From Chloroflexota bacterium (GTDB lineage Bacteria; Chloroflexota; Anaerolineae; Promineifilales; Promineifilaceae), in NCBI GenBank assembly GCA_013112725.1, contig JABFFZ010000008.1, positions 37,220-101,219 on the forward strand: 64,000 nt of DNA. The letters are read 5' to 3'. Numbering within the stretch: the stretch's first letter is position 1; the number at the start of each line of letters is the position of its first letter. Below, one piece after another: positions 8,305-16,422 of the stretch. A program made the position numbers and the translations under genes. A model generated the notes under the pieces. That model was not told the origin of the DNA and made no database searches. It was given only the letters and a program-made list of their open reading frames with translations.

Positions 8305-9885
8305 ATGAAACGCTCACGAATGATGGATTACCTTTTACGCCTTACGCTCTTTGCCTTTCTATTGGCTGCCTGCGAACGGCCCGACCCGGAAGTGACGATT
8401 TTATCCACCGGTGGCCTCACGGCCGTGCCCCCCACCCTGGCGGCGATCTCCTTTGAGCAGCTCGGCGTGGCGCCGCCAGAAGCGGCAGCCCCCATCGTGC
8501 CCCTCGCTGCGACTGTAGTAGACGCGCCAACCCCCACGCCAGACCCACCTCGTTACGATCCACACAGCGTAGGCGGCCAACAGACGCACACCATCAGCCC
8601 CGGCGATACCCTGAACTACCTGGGGCAGTTTTATGGCGTTTCACCTGAAGAAATCGCGGCCCTCAACCAGATACAGCTAACGGACATTCTGTATATAGGC
8701 CAGCAGTTACTTATCCCTGGGCAGGCAAGCCAGGTGGGGCCTTCCTTTAAGATTATTCCTGACAGTGAACTCCTGTTTGGCCCGGCGGCTAAAGGGTTTT
8801 ATGTGCGGCAAACGGCCGTACCCCACAACGGCTTTCTGCTGCGTTACAGTGAAGAGGTGGAAGGGAAACGGCTGGAAGGCCCGGAAATTGTGGAACTGGT
8901 GGCCCACCGTCACAGTGTGAACCCGCGCTTGCTGTTGGCGTTGTTGGAATACCGCAGCGGCTGGCTGACCCAGCCGACCCTGTCCGAATCGCAGCAGAAA
9001 TATCCGTTTGGCAAGAGCGGCGCGGCCTATGAGGGACTGTACCGGCAGCTGAGTTGGGCGGCAAATGAACTGAATTGGGGATATTACGGCCGTGCCGAAG
9101 GCAACCTGCACACCTTTGCCCTGCCCGATAAAACCCGCATCACCTTCGCCCCGGACATCAACGACGCCACCGCCGGTGTGCAGCGTATGTTAGGCGGCGC
9201 GGACACCATCACCTTTGAAAACTGGCTGCACGATGCCGGGCCAACCGGCTTCTTCGCCACCTATGAACGGCTCTTTGGCAACCCCTTTGCCCTGGCAATT
9301 GAACCGGTCTGGCCTTCGACCCTGGCGCAGCCCACCCTCCAACTGCCCTGGGCCAATGGCGAGACGTGGTACTTCACCGGCGGGCCACACGGCGGCTGGA
9401 ACAGCGGTTCTGCCTGGGCAGCCCTGGATTTTGCCCCGGAGGCTGATGTGCTGGGCTGTTTTGACTCTGACGCCTGGGTCACGGCTATGAGCGATGGCAT
9501 TGTGACCCGCAGCGGTTTTGGCGCGGTGGTGGTAGACCTGGACGGCGACCGGTATGCCGGGACGGGTTGGGCCATCATCTATATGCATCTGGCCGACCGC
9601 GACCGCATCCCCACCGGTTCACCGGTACAAACGGGCGACCGTCTGGGGCATCCTTCCTGCGAAGGTGGCTTTTCCGATGGGACGCATGTGCATATTGCCC
9701 GGACGTATAACGGCCGTTGGGTCTCCGCCGACGGCGATCCCACGCGCGGGGGTGTTCCTTTTAATATGGGTGGTTGGGTTTCCCAGGGCGTGGGGCGCGA
9801 GTATGATGGCTTCCTCATTCGCGGTGCGGTCAGCAAAGAGGCATGCGCCTGCCGCGAGGCGAGTAATGCCATTACCTGGGAGTAA
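8305..9885 (+). CDS. LysM and M23-peptidase-like lipoprotein
   Basis: The 526-residue protein begins with a lipoprotein signal (FAFLLAACERPD, cysteine at about residue 23). A Pro/Thr-rich spacer follows, then a LysM domain (THTISPGDTLNYLGQFYGVS ... LYIGQQLLIPG, about residues 93-140). The C-terminal part resembles M23 peptidases: ALDFAPEADVLGCF, YMHLADRDRIPTGSPVQTGDRLGHPSC and GTHVHIARTYNG. It has the HxH pair (HVH) and a YMHL histidine, but ALDFAP replaces the usual HxGxD metal motif, so activity should be questioned. It is likely anchored to the membrane and binds cell-wall glycan. The ATG at 8305 gives a proper signal peptide. Confidence 0.8.
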   Translation: MKRSRMMDYLLRLTLFAFLLAACERPDPEVTILSTGGLTAVPPTLAAISFEQLGVAPPEAAAPIVPLAATVVDAPTPTPDPPRYDPHSVGGQQTHTISPGDTLNYLGQFYGVSPEEIAALNQIQLTDILYIGQQLLIPGQASQVGPSFKIIPDSELLFGPAAKGFYVRQTAVPHNGFLLRYSEEVEGKRLEGPEIVELVAHRHSVNPRLLLALLEYRSGWLTQPTLSESQQKYPFGKSGAAYEGLYRQLSWAANELNWGYYGRAEGNLHTFALPDKTRITFAPDINDATAGVQRMLGGADTITFENWLHDAGPTGFFATYERLFGNPFALAIEPVWPSTLAQPTLQLPWANGETWYFTGGPHGGWNSGSAWAALDFAPEADVLGCFDSDAWVTAMSDGIVTRSGFGAVVVDLDGDRYAGTGWAIIYMHLADRDRIPTGSPVQTGDRLGHPSCEGGFSDGTHVHIARTYNGRWVSADGDPTRGGVPFNMGGWVSQGVGREYDGFLIRGAVSKEACACREASNAITWE

Positions 9886-9991
9886 GGGAGAAGGTAAGCC
9901 GTAATCCGTTATTCGTATGCCGTTATCGGTAATTGGGATGGGGTTGGTCTGGCGATTGTTCCCCAGAACCGTTCCTCCGTCACCCTGTCAA

Positions 9992-10777
9992 CTACAGTAA
10001 GTGGTGCATCATGCCGGCAACGGCCGTGTACACCGGTGAATCATCAGGTAGCTCAATCAACGGCCGTCCGCTATACTCAAAAGCTACCAGTTCCTCATCC
10101 GCCGGTACCAGCCCCAACAATGGCACATCCATTTGCCCGATGCGCTGCTGTAACGACAACGGCAGTTCCAGTGGCGCACGATTAAGAACGAGATAGCTAT
10201 TGGCAATGCGAATGTCTAGCTCGTGCCGGAATGCGGCGATCCGCTCCGCGGCCACAATCCCCCGTTGTGTGGCGTCGCTGACGATAATCAGGTGATCCAC
10301 ATCCCGCGTGGTGCGGCGGCTGAGATGCTCCATGCCCGCTTCGTTGTCAATGACCACATAACGATACTGGCGGCTGAGGCTGTCTATCACCTCGCGCAAA
10401 TTGTGGTTTACGGCGCAATAACAGCCCGGCCCTTCCGGCTGGCCCATGGCGATCAGGTCAAACCGGTCGCCCTCCGCTAACGAGGAGCGCACACTGTAGT
10501 CCAGGTACTCCCGTTTGCTCACGCCGCCAGACAGTGCCCCCATGGCCGCTCCCGTCGCCGTGAGTGATTGTTTCACCTGCGCCAGCATATCTTCCCGGAT
10601 TTCACCAATCGTCCAGGCCAGTTCCAACCCCAACACCATGTTCAAATTACTGCTGGGGTCAGCGTCTATCGCCAGCACCGAACCCGGCTGGTTTTGCGCC
10701 AGATATTTGATGATCATGCCGGCGACGGTGGTTTTACCCACCCCGCCTTTTCCGGCTAAGGCAATGGTTGTGGTCAT
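9992..10777 (-). CDS. CooC-type MinD/ParA-family maturation ATPase (second copy)
   Basis: The 261-residue protein has the deviant Walker A GKGGVGKTT near the N-terminus, AIDADPSSNLN, and the switch/Walker-B region VVIDNEAGMEHLSRR, which is a strong match to the CooC family (nickel insertion into CO dehydrogenase). The segment EGPGCYCAVNHNLRE contains the CxC pair found in CooC proteins. Predicted role is ATP-dependent loading of nickel into CODH or ACS. I chose MTTTIALAGK at 10777, because the longer frame starts inside a repeat array. It lies 78 bp downstream of a second CooC-like gene and is the last gene of the Wood-Ljungdahl cluster. Confidence 0.85.
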   Translation of the reverse strand: MTTTIALAGKGGVGKTTVAGMIIKYLAQNQPGSVLAIDADPSSNLNMVLGLELAWTIGEIREDMLAQVKQSLTATGAAMGALSGGVSKREYLDYSVRSSLAEGDRFDLIAMGQPEGPGCYCAVNHNLREVIDSLSRQYRYVVIDNEAGMEHLSRRTTRDVDHLIIVSDATQRGIVAAERIAAFRHELDIRIANSYLVLNRAPLELPLSLQQRIGQMDVPLLGLVPADEELVAFEYSGRPLIELPDDSPVYTAVAGMMHHLL

Positions 10778-10782
10778 GGTTT

Positions 10783-10870
10783 TGATGAGATTAGGAGACT
10801 GAGAGATTGGGAGATTGTCCCTCCAATCTCTCAATCTCCTAATCTCCTAATCTCCTAATCTCCTAATCTC
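10783..10870. repeat. Octamer repeat array with complementary halves
   Basis: (GAGATTGG)-type units on the left and (CTCCTAAT)-type units on the right are complementary, so the 88 bp between the two cooC-like genes can fold into a hairpin. The right end overlaps the last codons of the upstream cooC gene. Confidence 0.8.
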
Positions 10871-11622
10871 TCCATCATCCTCTTTGCTTCTTCTCTTAAA
10901 ACAGGCATATGGTCATACACGGCCGTACCCACCCGATCCGCCTCTTGTACCCCCCAAGCCAACGGCAGCAATCCTAACACAGACATTCCAGCATTGTTTT
11001 GGCGCAAGAACGCCGCTTCTTCCTCGCTGCCCACCTTGTTGCCCACCAGCCACAGCCGTTCCAGGCCAATGTCGTAGGCGAGTTTTTGAATTTGTACGGC
11101 CGTGCCCAGACTCCGCTTCGTCGGCTCCACCACAATCAACAGCGCATCCACAAAATCCACCGTCGCCCGCCCCAAATGTTCCACCCCGGCATACATATCC
11201 AGGATCAGCACATCATCTTTGCGAAAGAGCAGATGGGTAAACAATGTCTTCAGCATGGCGCTCTCCGGGCATATGCAGCCGGAGCCGCCCGTCTCCACCG
11301 CCCCCATTTCCAGCAGCCGCACACCGCGATGCACCACGCTAAACCGTTCGGGAATATCATCCACCCGCGGGTTAAGCGTAAAAAAGCCACCAAACGACCC
11401 CGGCTGCGCCCCGGTGCGCTCGGCAATTAGCTCTTCCATCTCCACAATGGGATGCAGCCGCGCCCGCAGTTCCGCCGGGAAACCCAACGCCCCCGCCAGA
11501 CACGGCGACGGGTCGGCGTCCACCGCCAACACCTGCTGCCCGGCATCCGCATAAGCCTGCGCCAGCAGCGCCGCCAACGTGGTCTTGCCCACCCCACCTT
11601 TACCGCTAATCGCCAGTTTCAT
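10855..11622 (-). CDS. cooC: CooC-type CO dehydrogenase maturation ATPase
   Basis: The 255-residue protein starts MKLAISGKGGVGKTTLAALL (deviant Walker A with the signature lysine). It continues VLAVDADPSPCLAGAL, the CxC segment ETGGSGCICPESAMLKTL that in CooC/AcsF dimers holds nickel or zinc, and LILDMYAGVEHLGR. It should deliver nickel to CODH/ACS using ATP. Its start codon overlaps the stop of the HEPN gene by 4 bp (ATGA), so it is translationally coupled to the MNT/HEPN pair, an odd partnership. Gene order with CODH, ACS and AcsE supports the function. Confidence 0.88.
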   Translation of the reverse strand: MKLAISGKGGVGKTTLAALLAQAYADAGQQVLAVDADPSPCLAGALGFPAELRARLHPIVEMEELIAERTGAQPGSFGGFFTLNPRVDDIPERFSVVHRGVRLLEMGAVETGGSGCICPESAMLKTLFTHLLFRKDDVLILDMYAGVEHLGRATVDFVDALLIVVEPTKRSLGTAVQIQKLAYDIGLERLWLVGNKVGSEEEAAFLRQNNAGMSVLGLLPLAWGVQEADRVGTAVYDHMPVLREEAKRMMERLGD

Positions 11623-12038
11623 GTTTGTAAATAGACAGTGACTTGTTTGCCAAATTCGCGCAGGTCAGCACGGCCGTTTTGCAGAATTTCGCTCACAATC
11701 ACCGGATCAACCACCAGATAATCATGCACCAGGATGTTGCGGAATCCGGCAAACGGCGCCAATCGCGTCGCTAATTCAGCTCCAATCACGCCCTTGTTGC
11801 CCAACTCCACAATCGCCTGACGATAGCTTTCCACCGACACATCAAAATCACCGGCCACAATATGCATGGCAATATCCACCACGGCCTGAGCCGCCAAAAG
11901 CAAACTGTGTTGGGTAGCCCGGTACTTCACAAAATCAGCCGTCAACTCTTGCAGGCTGAATTGGGCGTAGTAATCCAATTCCTGGAGATAATTCTTCAAG
12001 GCGTTCAGTCTTACCAGAACAGTTTCTTGATCGGTCAT
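11619..12038 (-). CDS. hepT: HEPN-domain protein, HepT-like toxin
   Basis: The 139-residue all-helical protein carries RNILVHDY near residue 109, the R-x4-H-x-Y motif of HepT ribonuclease toxins (the Tyr is the residue AMPylated by the partner MNT protein in characterised systems). Its ATG lies 2 nt after the stop of the MNT gene. Its own stop overlaps the start of cooC by ATGA. Together with the upstream gene it forms a type VII-like toxin-antitoxin pair. It could alternatively be a housekeeping nucleotide-binding pair linked to CODH maturation, given the tight coupling to cooC. Confidence 0.85.
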   Translation of the reverse strand: MTDQETVLVRLNALKNYLQELDYYAQFSLQELTADFVKYRATQHSLLLAAQAVVDIAMHIVAGDFDVSVESYRQAIVELGNKGVIGAELATRLAPFAGFRNILVHDYLVVDPVIVSEILQNGRADLREFGKQVTVYLQT

Positions 12039-12040
12039 GG

Positions 12041-12460
12041 TTAATCGGCGAAATAGGCCAGGGTGTATTTTTCGTTGACGCGGCGGATGGGCCTGGTATC
12101 TTCATAATCGCGCATCGTGTCCAGGATAAATTTCACACGGACAGCATCATCAGCACAATAGAGGACACGGCCGTCCACGTACACCCGATGTCGCAGCAGC
12201 GGCGAGGCTTCCGCTAAATCAACTACCTGCACATCATCACGCTGCCACATGCCCCCCAATTCCCCGCTGAGATCGAGCCGTCGCCTGAATCGCGCCTGTT
12301 TGCCCAAATGCGGCGCAAACAGCACCGCCACATCCACATCCGACAGCAAACTTGCCCCCCCTCGCGCCTGGGAGCCATACAGATAAGCCAGCAAGACATC
12401 CTGTTGGGCAAATAACCAGGCCACCGCCTCTGATTGAAATTGTTCGCTGCTGTGGTTCAT
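12041..12460 (-). CDS. mntA: MNT-type nucleotidyltransferase, antitoxin of HEPN/MNT pair
   Basis: The 139-residue protein has GSQARGGASLLSDVDVAVLF, an exact GS-x10-DxD active-site motif of minimal nucleotidyltransferases. In characterised pairs MntA AMPylates HepT at the HEPN Tyr and so neutralises it. An N-terminal helical segment (EAVAWLFAQQDVLLAYLY) precedes the motif and a third acidic residue lies in VQVVDLAE. It is the first gene of the mntA-hepT-cooC run. A GTGATGC/GCATCAC repeat hairpin sits just upstream of its start. Confidence 0.85.
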   Translation of the reverse strand: MNHSSEQFQSEAVAWLFAQQDVLLAYLYGSQARGGASLLSDVDVAVLFAPHLGKQARFRRRLDLSGELGGMWQRDDVQVVDLAEASPLLRHRVYVDGRVLYCADDAVRVKFILDTMRDYEDTRPIRRVNEKYTLAYFAD

Positions 12461-12477
12461 GCCCCTATTATAGCAGA

Positions 12478-12535
12478 CCGTGATGCGTGATGCGTGAGGT
12501 CTCTCTGCTCACGCATCACGCATCACTTGTCACGC
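12478..12535. repeat. Heptamer repeat hairpin (GTGATGC / GCATCAC)
   Basis: Two GTGATGC-type units, a centre GGTCTCTCTGCT and complementary GCATCAC units form a hairpin between metF and mntA. It belongs to the same family as the arrays at 19872, 21270, 25370, 36385 and 58480. Confidence 0.8.
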
Positions 12536-12552
12536 CGAACCCCACAAGACCG

Positions 12553-14022
12553 TCAATTCAGGCATATCTCCGGCTGCGCCAGTTGCGGCCGTGCCAATCC
12601 CGCTTCGGTGACAATACGCGGCACAATCTCTTCCCAGCCCACTGCCATCAGGTGAATGCCGTTCACGCCCTGCTTGCCTTTAATGGCTTCAATAAGCTCC
12701 AGGGCGATTTGCACCCCTTCTTCGGCCACGCCGTCCCCGGCCGCTTCCAGCCGTTTGAGGATGGGCTGCGGGATGAAAACGCCGGGCACGTCGTCATTCA
12801 TGTAGTGGGCCATTTTCAAGGTCTTGAGCGGCGTGATGCCAATGAGGATGTACACTTTGTCCAGGATATTGCGTTTCGCCAGTTCATTCAGCCAGATTTC
12901 CAGCCCGCCCGGGTCATACACCAGGTTCGTCTGGAAGAACTGCGCCCCGGCGTTCACCTTTTTATGCTCACGGATCGCCTGATATTCAGGCCGAGAGGCA
13001 AAGGGTGCGCCGGCCGCGCCCAGGAAAAATTGGGGGCGGAATTTGAGGTCACGGCCGTCCAGATATTTCCCCTCATCCCGCATCCGCCGCAAAATCCAGA
13101 GCATCTGCACCGCATCAATATCAATCACGTCCATCCGGCCCTGCGGCGCTGGCCCCATACGCGCATGGTCGCCGGACAGGCACAGGATGTTGCGAATGCC
13201 CAGAGCGCTGGCCCCCAACACCTCCGCCTGCAAGCCGGTGCGGGTGCGATCTCGCGCCGCAATTTGCAGCACCGGTTCGGCGTCGTGTTGCAGCGCCATC
13301 GTGGAGCAGGCAATGGAAGACATACGCGGTGTGGCCGAGGGACAATCGGTGAAGTTGATGGCGGCCACATACGGCCGTACCAACTCCACATTCCGGCACA
13401 TCGCCCCCGTGGCCGCGCTCAGCGGCGGCGCCACTTCGGCCGTGACCACAAATTCGCCCGCCTTCAACCGCCGCTCCAGTTCCGAGGCCGGTTCATCATA
13501 AGCGGGGGCGTGGTACTCGGCGTCACCCTGCCACCAATCCGGCTGGCGCACCGGGCGGAAGACAGCGTCCCAGGTGGCAGCGCGGGCTGTTTTGTCCCGT
13601 TTCACCAGGCCGGTGAACACCTTTTTCGTGCCCACCACCTTTACCTGCCGCATCACATCGCCCCACGTCTCGCCGCCCACTTTGTCCCAATCCAACGGCG
13701 GCAGCACTTCCAGCAACATCTCCTGCCGCCCCATTTTGAAGGCGCGCTCGTAGATTTCATACCAGATGCACGGCCGTGTCTCGTCCACGTAACAATGCGC
13801 TTCCGTCGAGCCGCCGCACGGCCCATTGCGCGCCCCTTTGGGACACTCCATCGGGCAGATAAAGGCCGTCTCTTGCAGCAAACAATTGCCGCACATGCGG
13901 CAACCAAACAGCGGCCCTTTGCTCACGCGCTCCACAAAGGCCAGCGCCTGCTGGCTCTTGCTCACTCTCTTAAACGGGTAATAGGCCGGCTGCCAGCGCC
14001 GTCCTGGGGTAAAGAGAGGCAT
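12553..14022 (-). CDS. metF: Methylenetetrahydrofolate reductase, natural MetV-MetF fusion
   Basis: The 489-residue protein reduces methylene-THF to methyl-THF for the methyl branch of the Wood-Ljungdahl pathway. The first ~110 residues form a MetV-like Fe-S/zinc domain with cysteines in FGCRMCGNCLLQETAFICPM, ECPKGARNGPCGGS and CYVDETRPCIWYE. Residues ~190-480 are a MetF TIM barrel (FVVTAEVAPPLSAATG, NILCLSGDHARMG, KVNAGAQFFQTNLVYD, VYILIGITPLKT). In acetogens with a two-subunit enzyme MetV and MetF are separate; here they are one chain. The start has AGGAGG upstream. A palindromic repeat (14041-14094) separates it from the flavoprotein gene, a plausible electron donor or partner. Confidence 0.88.
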   Translation of the reverse strand: MPLFTPGRRWQPAYYPFKRVSKSQQALAFVERVSKGPLFGCRMCGNCLLQETAFICPMECPKGARNGPCGGSTEAHCYVDETRPCIWYEIYERAFKMGRQEMLLEVLPPLDWDKVGGETWGDVMRQVKVVGTKKVFTGLVKRDKTARAATWDAVFRPVRQPDWWQGDAEYHAPAYDEPASELERRLKAGEFVVTAEVAPPLSAATGAMCRNVELVRPYVAAINFTDCPSATPRMSSIACSTMALQHDAEPVLQIAARDRTRTGLQAEVLGASALGIRNILCLSGDHARMGPAPQGRMDVIDIDAVQMLWILRRMRDEGKYLDGRDLKFRPQFFLGAAGAPFASRPEYQAIREHKKVNAGAQFFQTNLVYDPGGLEIWLNELAKRNILDKVYILIGITPLKTLKMAHYMNDDVPGVFIPQPILKRLEAAGDGVAEEGVQIALELIEAIKGKQGVNGIHLMAVGWEEIVPRIVTEAGLARPQLAQPEICLN

Positions 14023-14040
14023 AACAACCTCCTAAACACG

Positions 14041-14094
14041 TTTGTAGCAGGCGATCCATCGCCTTCTGACGGCGATAAATCGCCTGCTACAAAC
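14041..14094. repeat. Palindromic repeat, GTAGCAGGCGATCCATCGCC family
   Basis: Second copy of the palindrome seen at 6651-6705 and 27441-27499. The arms differ by a few bases, showing drift. It fills the space between the metF start and the end of the flavoprotein gene. Confidence 0.85.
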
Positions 14095-14101
14095 AACGAA
14101 A

Positions 14102-15007
14102 CTACAACATCGGCAGCAAATAGTCATACGCACTCAGCGCCGCCTTCACGCCTTCGCCGACCGCCACCAACACCTGCTCGGCGTAAATGTTGGTCACGTC
14201 GCCGGCGGCGAAGATGCCGGGCACGCTGGTGCAGGCGTATGGGTCTACTTTGACAAAGCCACGGCCGTCTAGTTCCACCAACCCCGCCACCATTTGGGTG
14301 TTCGGCCGTAGCCCTTTCTCCACAAACGCACCGTCCGTTTCCAGCTTCGTTTCCTGGCCCAGCCGGTCTTTCACCACCACCGTATGGCAGTAGCCGTTGC
14401 CTTCCACGCGCGCTACCTGGTAATGAGGCAAGATAGTGACGTTGGCCGCCGTCTGTAACTTCTGCCCCAACGGTGTATGCAGCGCCCGCTCCGACGGCCC
14501 CACCACATGCACGTGGTGGGCCACCGTGGCCAGTTCCGCCGCCGAACGCAGCGCCAGTTCGTCCTCGCCAATCACCACCGCGTCCTTATCAATAAACAGC
14601 GGCGCATAGCTCAAAGCGGAGTAGCACAACCCTTTGGACAGGTACTCCCGCTCGCCGGGCACATTCAGCCACTCCTGCCGTGTGCCCGTCGCCAGCACAA
14701 TCGCCCTCGCCTCCAGTTCGCTGCCCTGCATGGTACGCACCACAAAACCATCGGTCGTTTTCTGTACTTGCTCTACCCGATCCATCAGCCGGGTAAAGTG
14801 CAGGTATTCCAGTTCACTCTTGAACTTATTCACCACCTCAATGCCGCGAATCACCTGGTAGCTCTCCACGTCTGGCAGATTCAGGTGATAGTTCGTCTTG
14901 CCGCCCAAATCTTCGGAAACGAGCAGCACGTTCAACCGTTTACGAATGGCGTAAATGGCCGCCGTCAGGCCCGCCGGCCCACCACCAATCACAATTAAAT
15001 CGTACAT
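14102..15007 (-). CDS. Thioredoxin-reductase-like FAD protein without the CxxC pair
   Basis: The 301-residue protein has the FAD dinucleotide motif MYDLIVIGGGPAGLTAAIYA, a central NAD(P)-binding half (VVIGEDELALRSAAELATVA) and the C-terminal FAD motif GIFAAGDVTN. This is the low-molecular-weight thioredoxin reductase fold. The redox-active CxxC expected before the second nucleotide domain is replaced by GLCYSALSYAP, leaving one cysteine. It therefore cannot run the usual dithiol cycle and may resemble ferredoxin-NADP reductase of TrxR type or an electron donor to MetF. GGAGG precedes the ATG at 15007. It sits between malic enzyme and metF in the Wood-Ljungdahl cluster. Confidence 0.8.
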   Translation of the reverse strand: MYDLIVIGGGPAGLTAAIYAIRKRLNVLLVSEDLGGKTNYHLNLPDVESYQVIRGIEVVNKFKSELEYLHFTRLMDRVEQVQKTTDGFVVRTMQGSELEARAIVLATGTRQEWLNVPGEREYLSKGLCYSALSYAPLFIDKDAVVIGEDELALRSAAELATVAHHVHVVGPSERALHTPLGQKLQTAANVTILPHYQVARVEGNGYCHTVVVKDRLGQETKLETDGAFVEKGLRPNTQMVAGLVELDGRGFVKVDPYACTSVPGIFAAGDVTNIYAEQVLVAVGEGVKAALSAYDYLLPML

Positions 15008-15047
15008 GGCAAACCTCCATGAGGAGTGATAGTCACTTTGAAAGTGA

Positions 15048-16412
15048 CTATCGCTCTTCAGGTACAGGAGCTATAAACCCCTCATCCATCATCATTTGCG
15101 TCAGGTTGCGGGAACGGCCGATCATCATCAGCGCATGTTGGTACAGTTCATCGTAGCTCTTCGTCAGGCGAGCCACGCCCTGCGCCTGCGCCTTCATGCC
15201 CACGGCCGCCGCTTCACGGGCAAACACCTGCCAATCTTCCATGCTCGGCAGCAGATGTTCGTCGTCCAGGTCATCGCCAATAAAGTCGGCCAACGCCTCG
15301 GCAGCAGCGAAACACATCTCGTCCGTAATCGTCTTCGCCCGTACATCCAGCGCGCCCCGGAAAATACCAGGGAAACCAAGCGAGTTATTCACCTGATTCG
15401 GGAAGTCTGATCGGCCCGTAGCCACAATGCGCGCCCCCGCTTCCAGCGCTTCCCAGGGCCAGATTTCCGGCACCGGGTTGGCGCAGGCAAAGATGATGGC
15501 GTCCTTATTCATGCGTTCCACCCACTCTGGCAAAATGGTGCCCGGCCCCGGCTTGGAGAGGGCGATAACCACGTCCACCCCTTCCAACGCTTCGGGGATG
15601 CCACCCTGGCGCAGTTCGCCGTTGGTGATCTGGCACAGCCGCCACTTGTCCACATATTCGTGGCGGCGCATTTCCAGGTCCCGCCGGTGCGGCCCCAGGA
15701 TGCCTTTGCTGTCCACCATCATGCATTTGGTGGGGTCGGCGCCCCGGCCAAAGATAAGGCGGGAACAGGCCACGTTAGACGCGCCGCTGCCGACAAAGGT
15801 GATACTGACATCTTCTATGCGTTTGCCCACCAGCTTCAGGGCATTGATCAACCCGGCCAGGGTGACGGTGGCCGTACCTTGCTGGTCATCATGCCAGATA
15901 GGGATTTCCGCCTTTTCGCGCAGGGTGTCCAGGATGCGGAAACATTTGGGTTGGGAGATGTCTTCCAGGTTGACGCCACCAAAGGCCGGTTGCAGCATGA
16001 GTACGGTTTCGATGATCTTGTCCGGGTCTTTGGTGTCTAACATGATGGCCACGCCATCCACGCCGCCCAGGTACTTATAGAGCAGGGCCTTGCCTTCCAT
16101 CACCGGCAGGCCGGCTTTGGGGCCAATATCGCCCAGCCCCAGCACCCGTGTGCCATCGCTAACGACGGCGACGGTGTTCCACTTGTTGGTGTAATCAAAC
16201 ACGCGCTCCGGTTCAGCCTGGATCGCCTTGCAGGGAGCGGCCACGCCCGGCGTATACCAGATAGAAAAATCATTCAAATCACGCACGGCGCATTTGAGTG
16301 CCATCTCTACTTTGCCCCGGTAAAACGGGTGCAATGCCATGGCGTCGGCCGACGGTTTCTGCGCTTTTTTGAGCAGTTCGTCTATGTCAACGCGCTTCTT
16401 GTCGGTGAACAT
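15048..16412 (-). CDS. NAD(P)-dependent malic enzyme
   Basis: The 454-residue enzyme interconverts malate and pyruvate with CO2 and NAD(P)H. The N-terminal malic domain holds [50 protein letters not shown] and the metal-binding EDISQPKCF. The NAD domain holds [16 protein letters not shown]. Length agrees with the short bacterial form lacking a phosphotransacetylase tail. I chose the ATG at 16412, preceded by GAGGAGG; the longer frame to 16430 overlaps acsE. Its place between acsE and the flavoprotein suggests that the pathway's acetyl-CoA/pyruvate pool is tied to C4 metabolism or NADPH supply (inference). Confidence 0.9.
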   Translation of the reverse strand: MFTDKKRVDIDELLKKAQKPSADAMALHPFYRGKVEMALKCAVRDLNDFSIWYTPGVAAPCKAIQAEPERVFDYTNKWNTVAVVSDGTRVLGLGDIGPKAGLPVMEGKALLYKYLGGVDGVAIMLDTKDPDKIIETVLMLQPAFGGVNLEDISQPKCFRILDTLREKAEIPIWHDDQQGTATVTLAGLINALKLVGKRIEDVSITFVGSGASNVACSRLIFGRGADPTKCMMVDSKGILGPHRRDLEMRRHEYVDKWRLCQITNGELRQGGIPEALEGVDVVIALSKPGPGTILPEWVERMNKDAIIFACANPVPEIWPWEALEAGARIVATGRSDFPNQVNNSLGFPGIFRGALDVRAKTITDEMCFAAAEALADFIGDDLDDEHLLPSMEDWQVFAREAAAVGMKAQAQGVARLTKSYDELYQHALMMIGRSRNLTQMMMDEGFIAPVPEER

Positions 16413-16422
16413 ATTAGCCTCC

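Noticed and set aside
12487..14253. A 588-codon plus-strand open frame across metF
   Set aside because: It is the antisense shadow of the well-supported MetV-MetF gene; its translation is Arg/His/Pro-rich with no recognisable domain.
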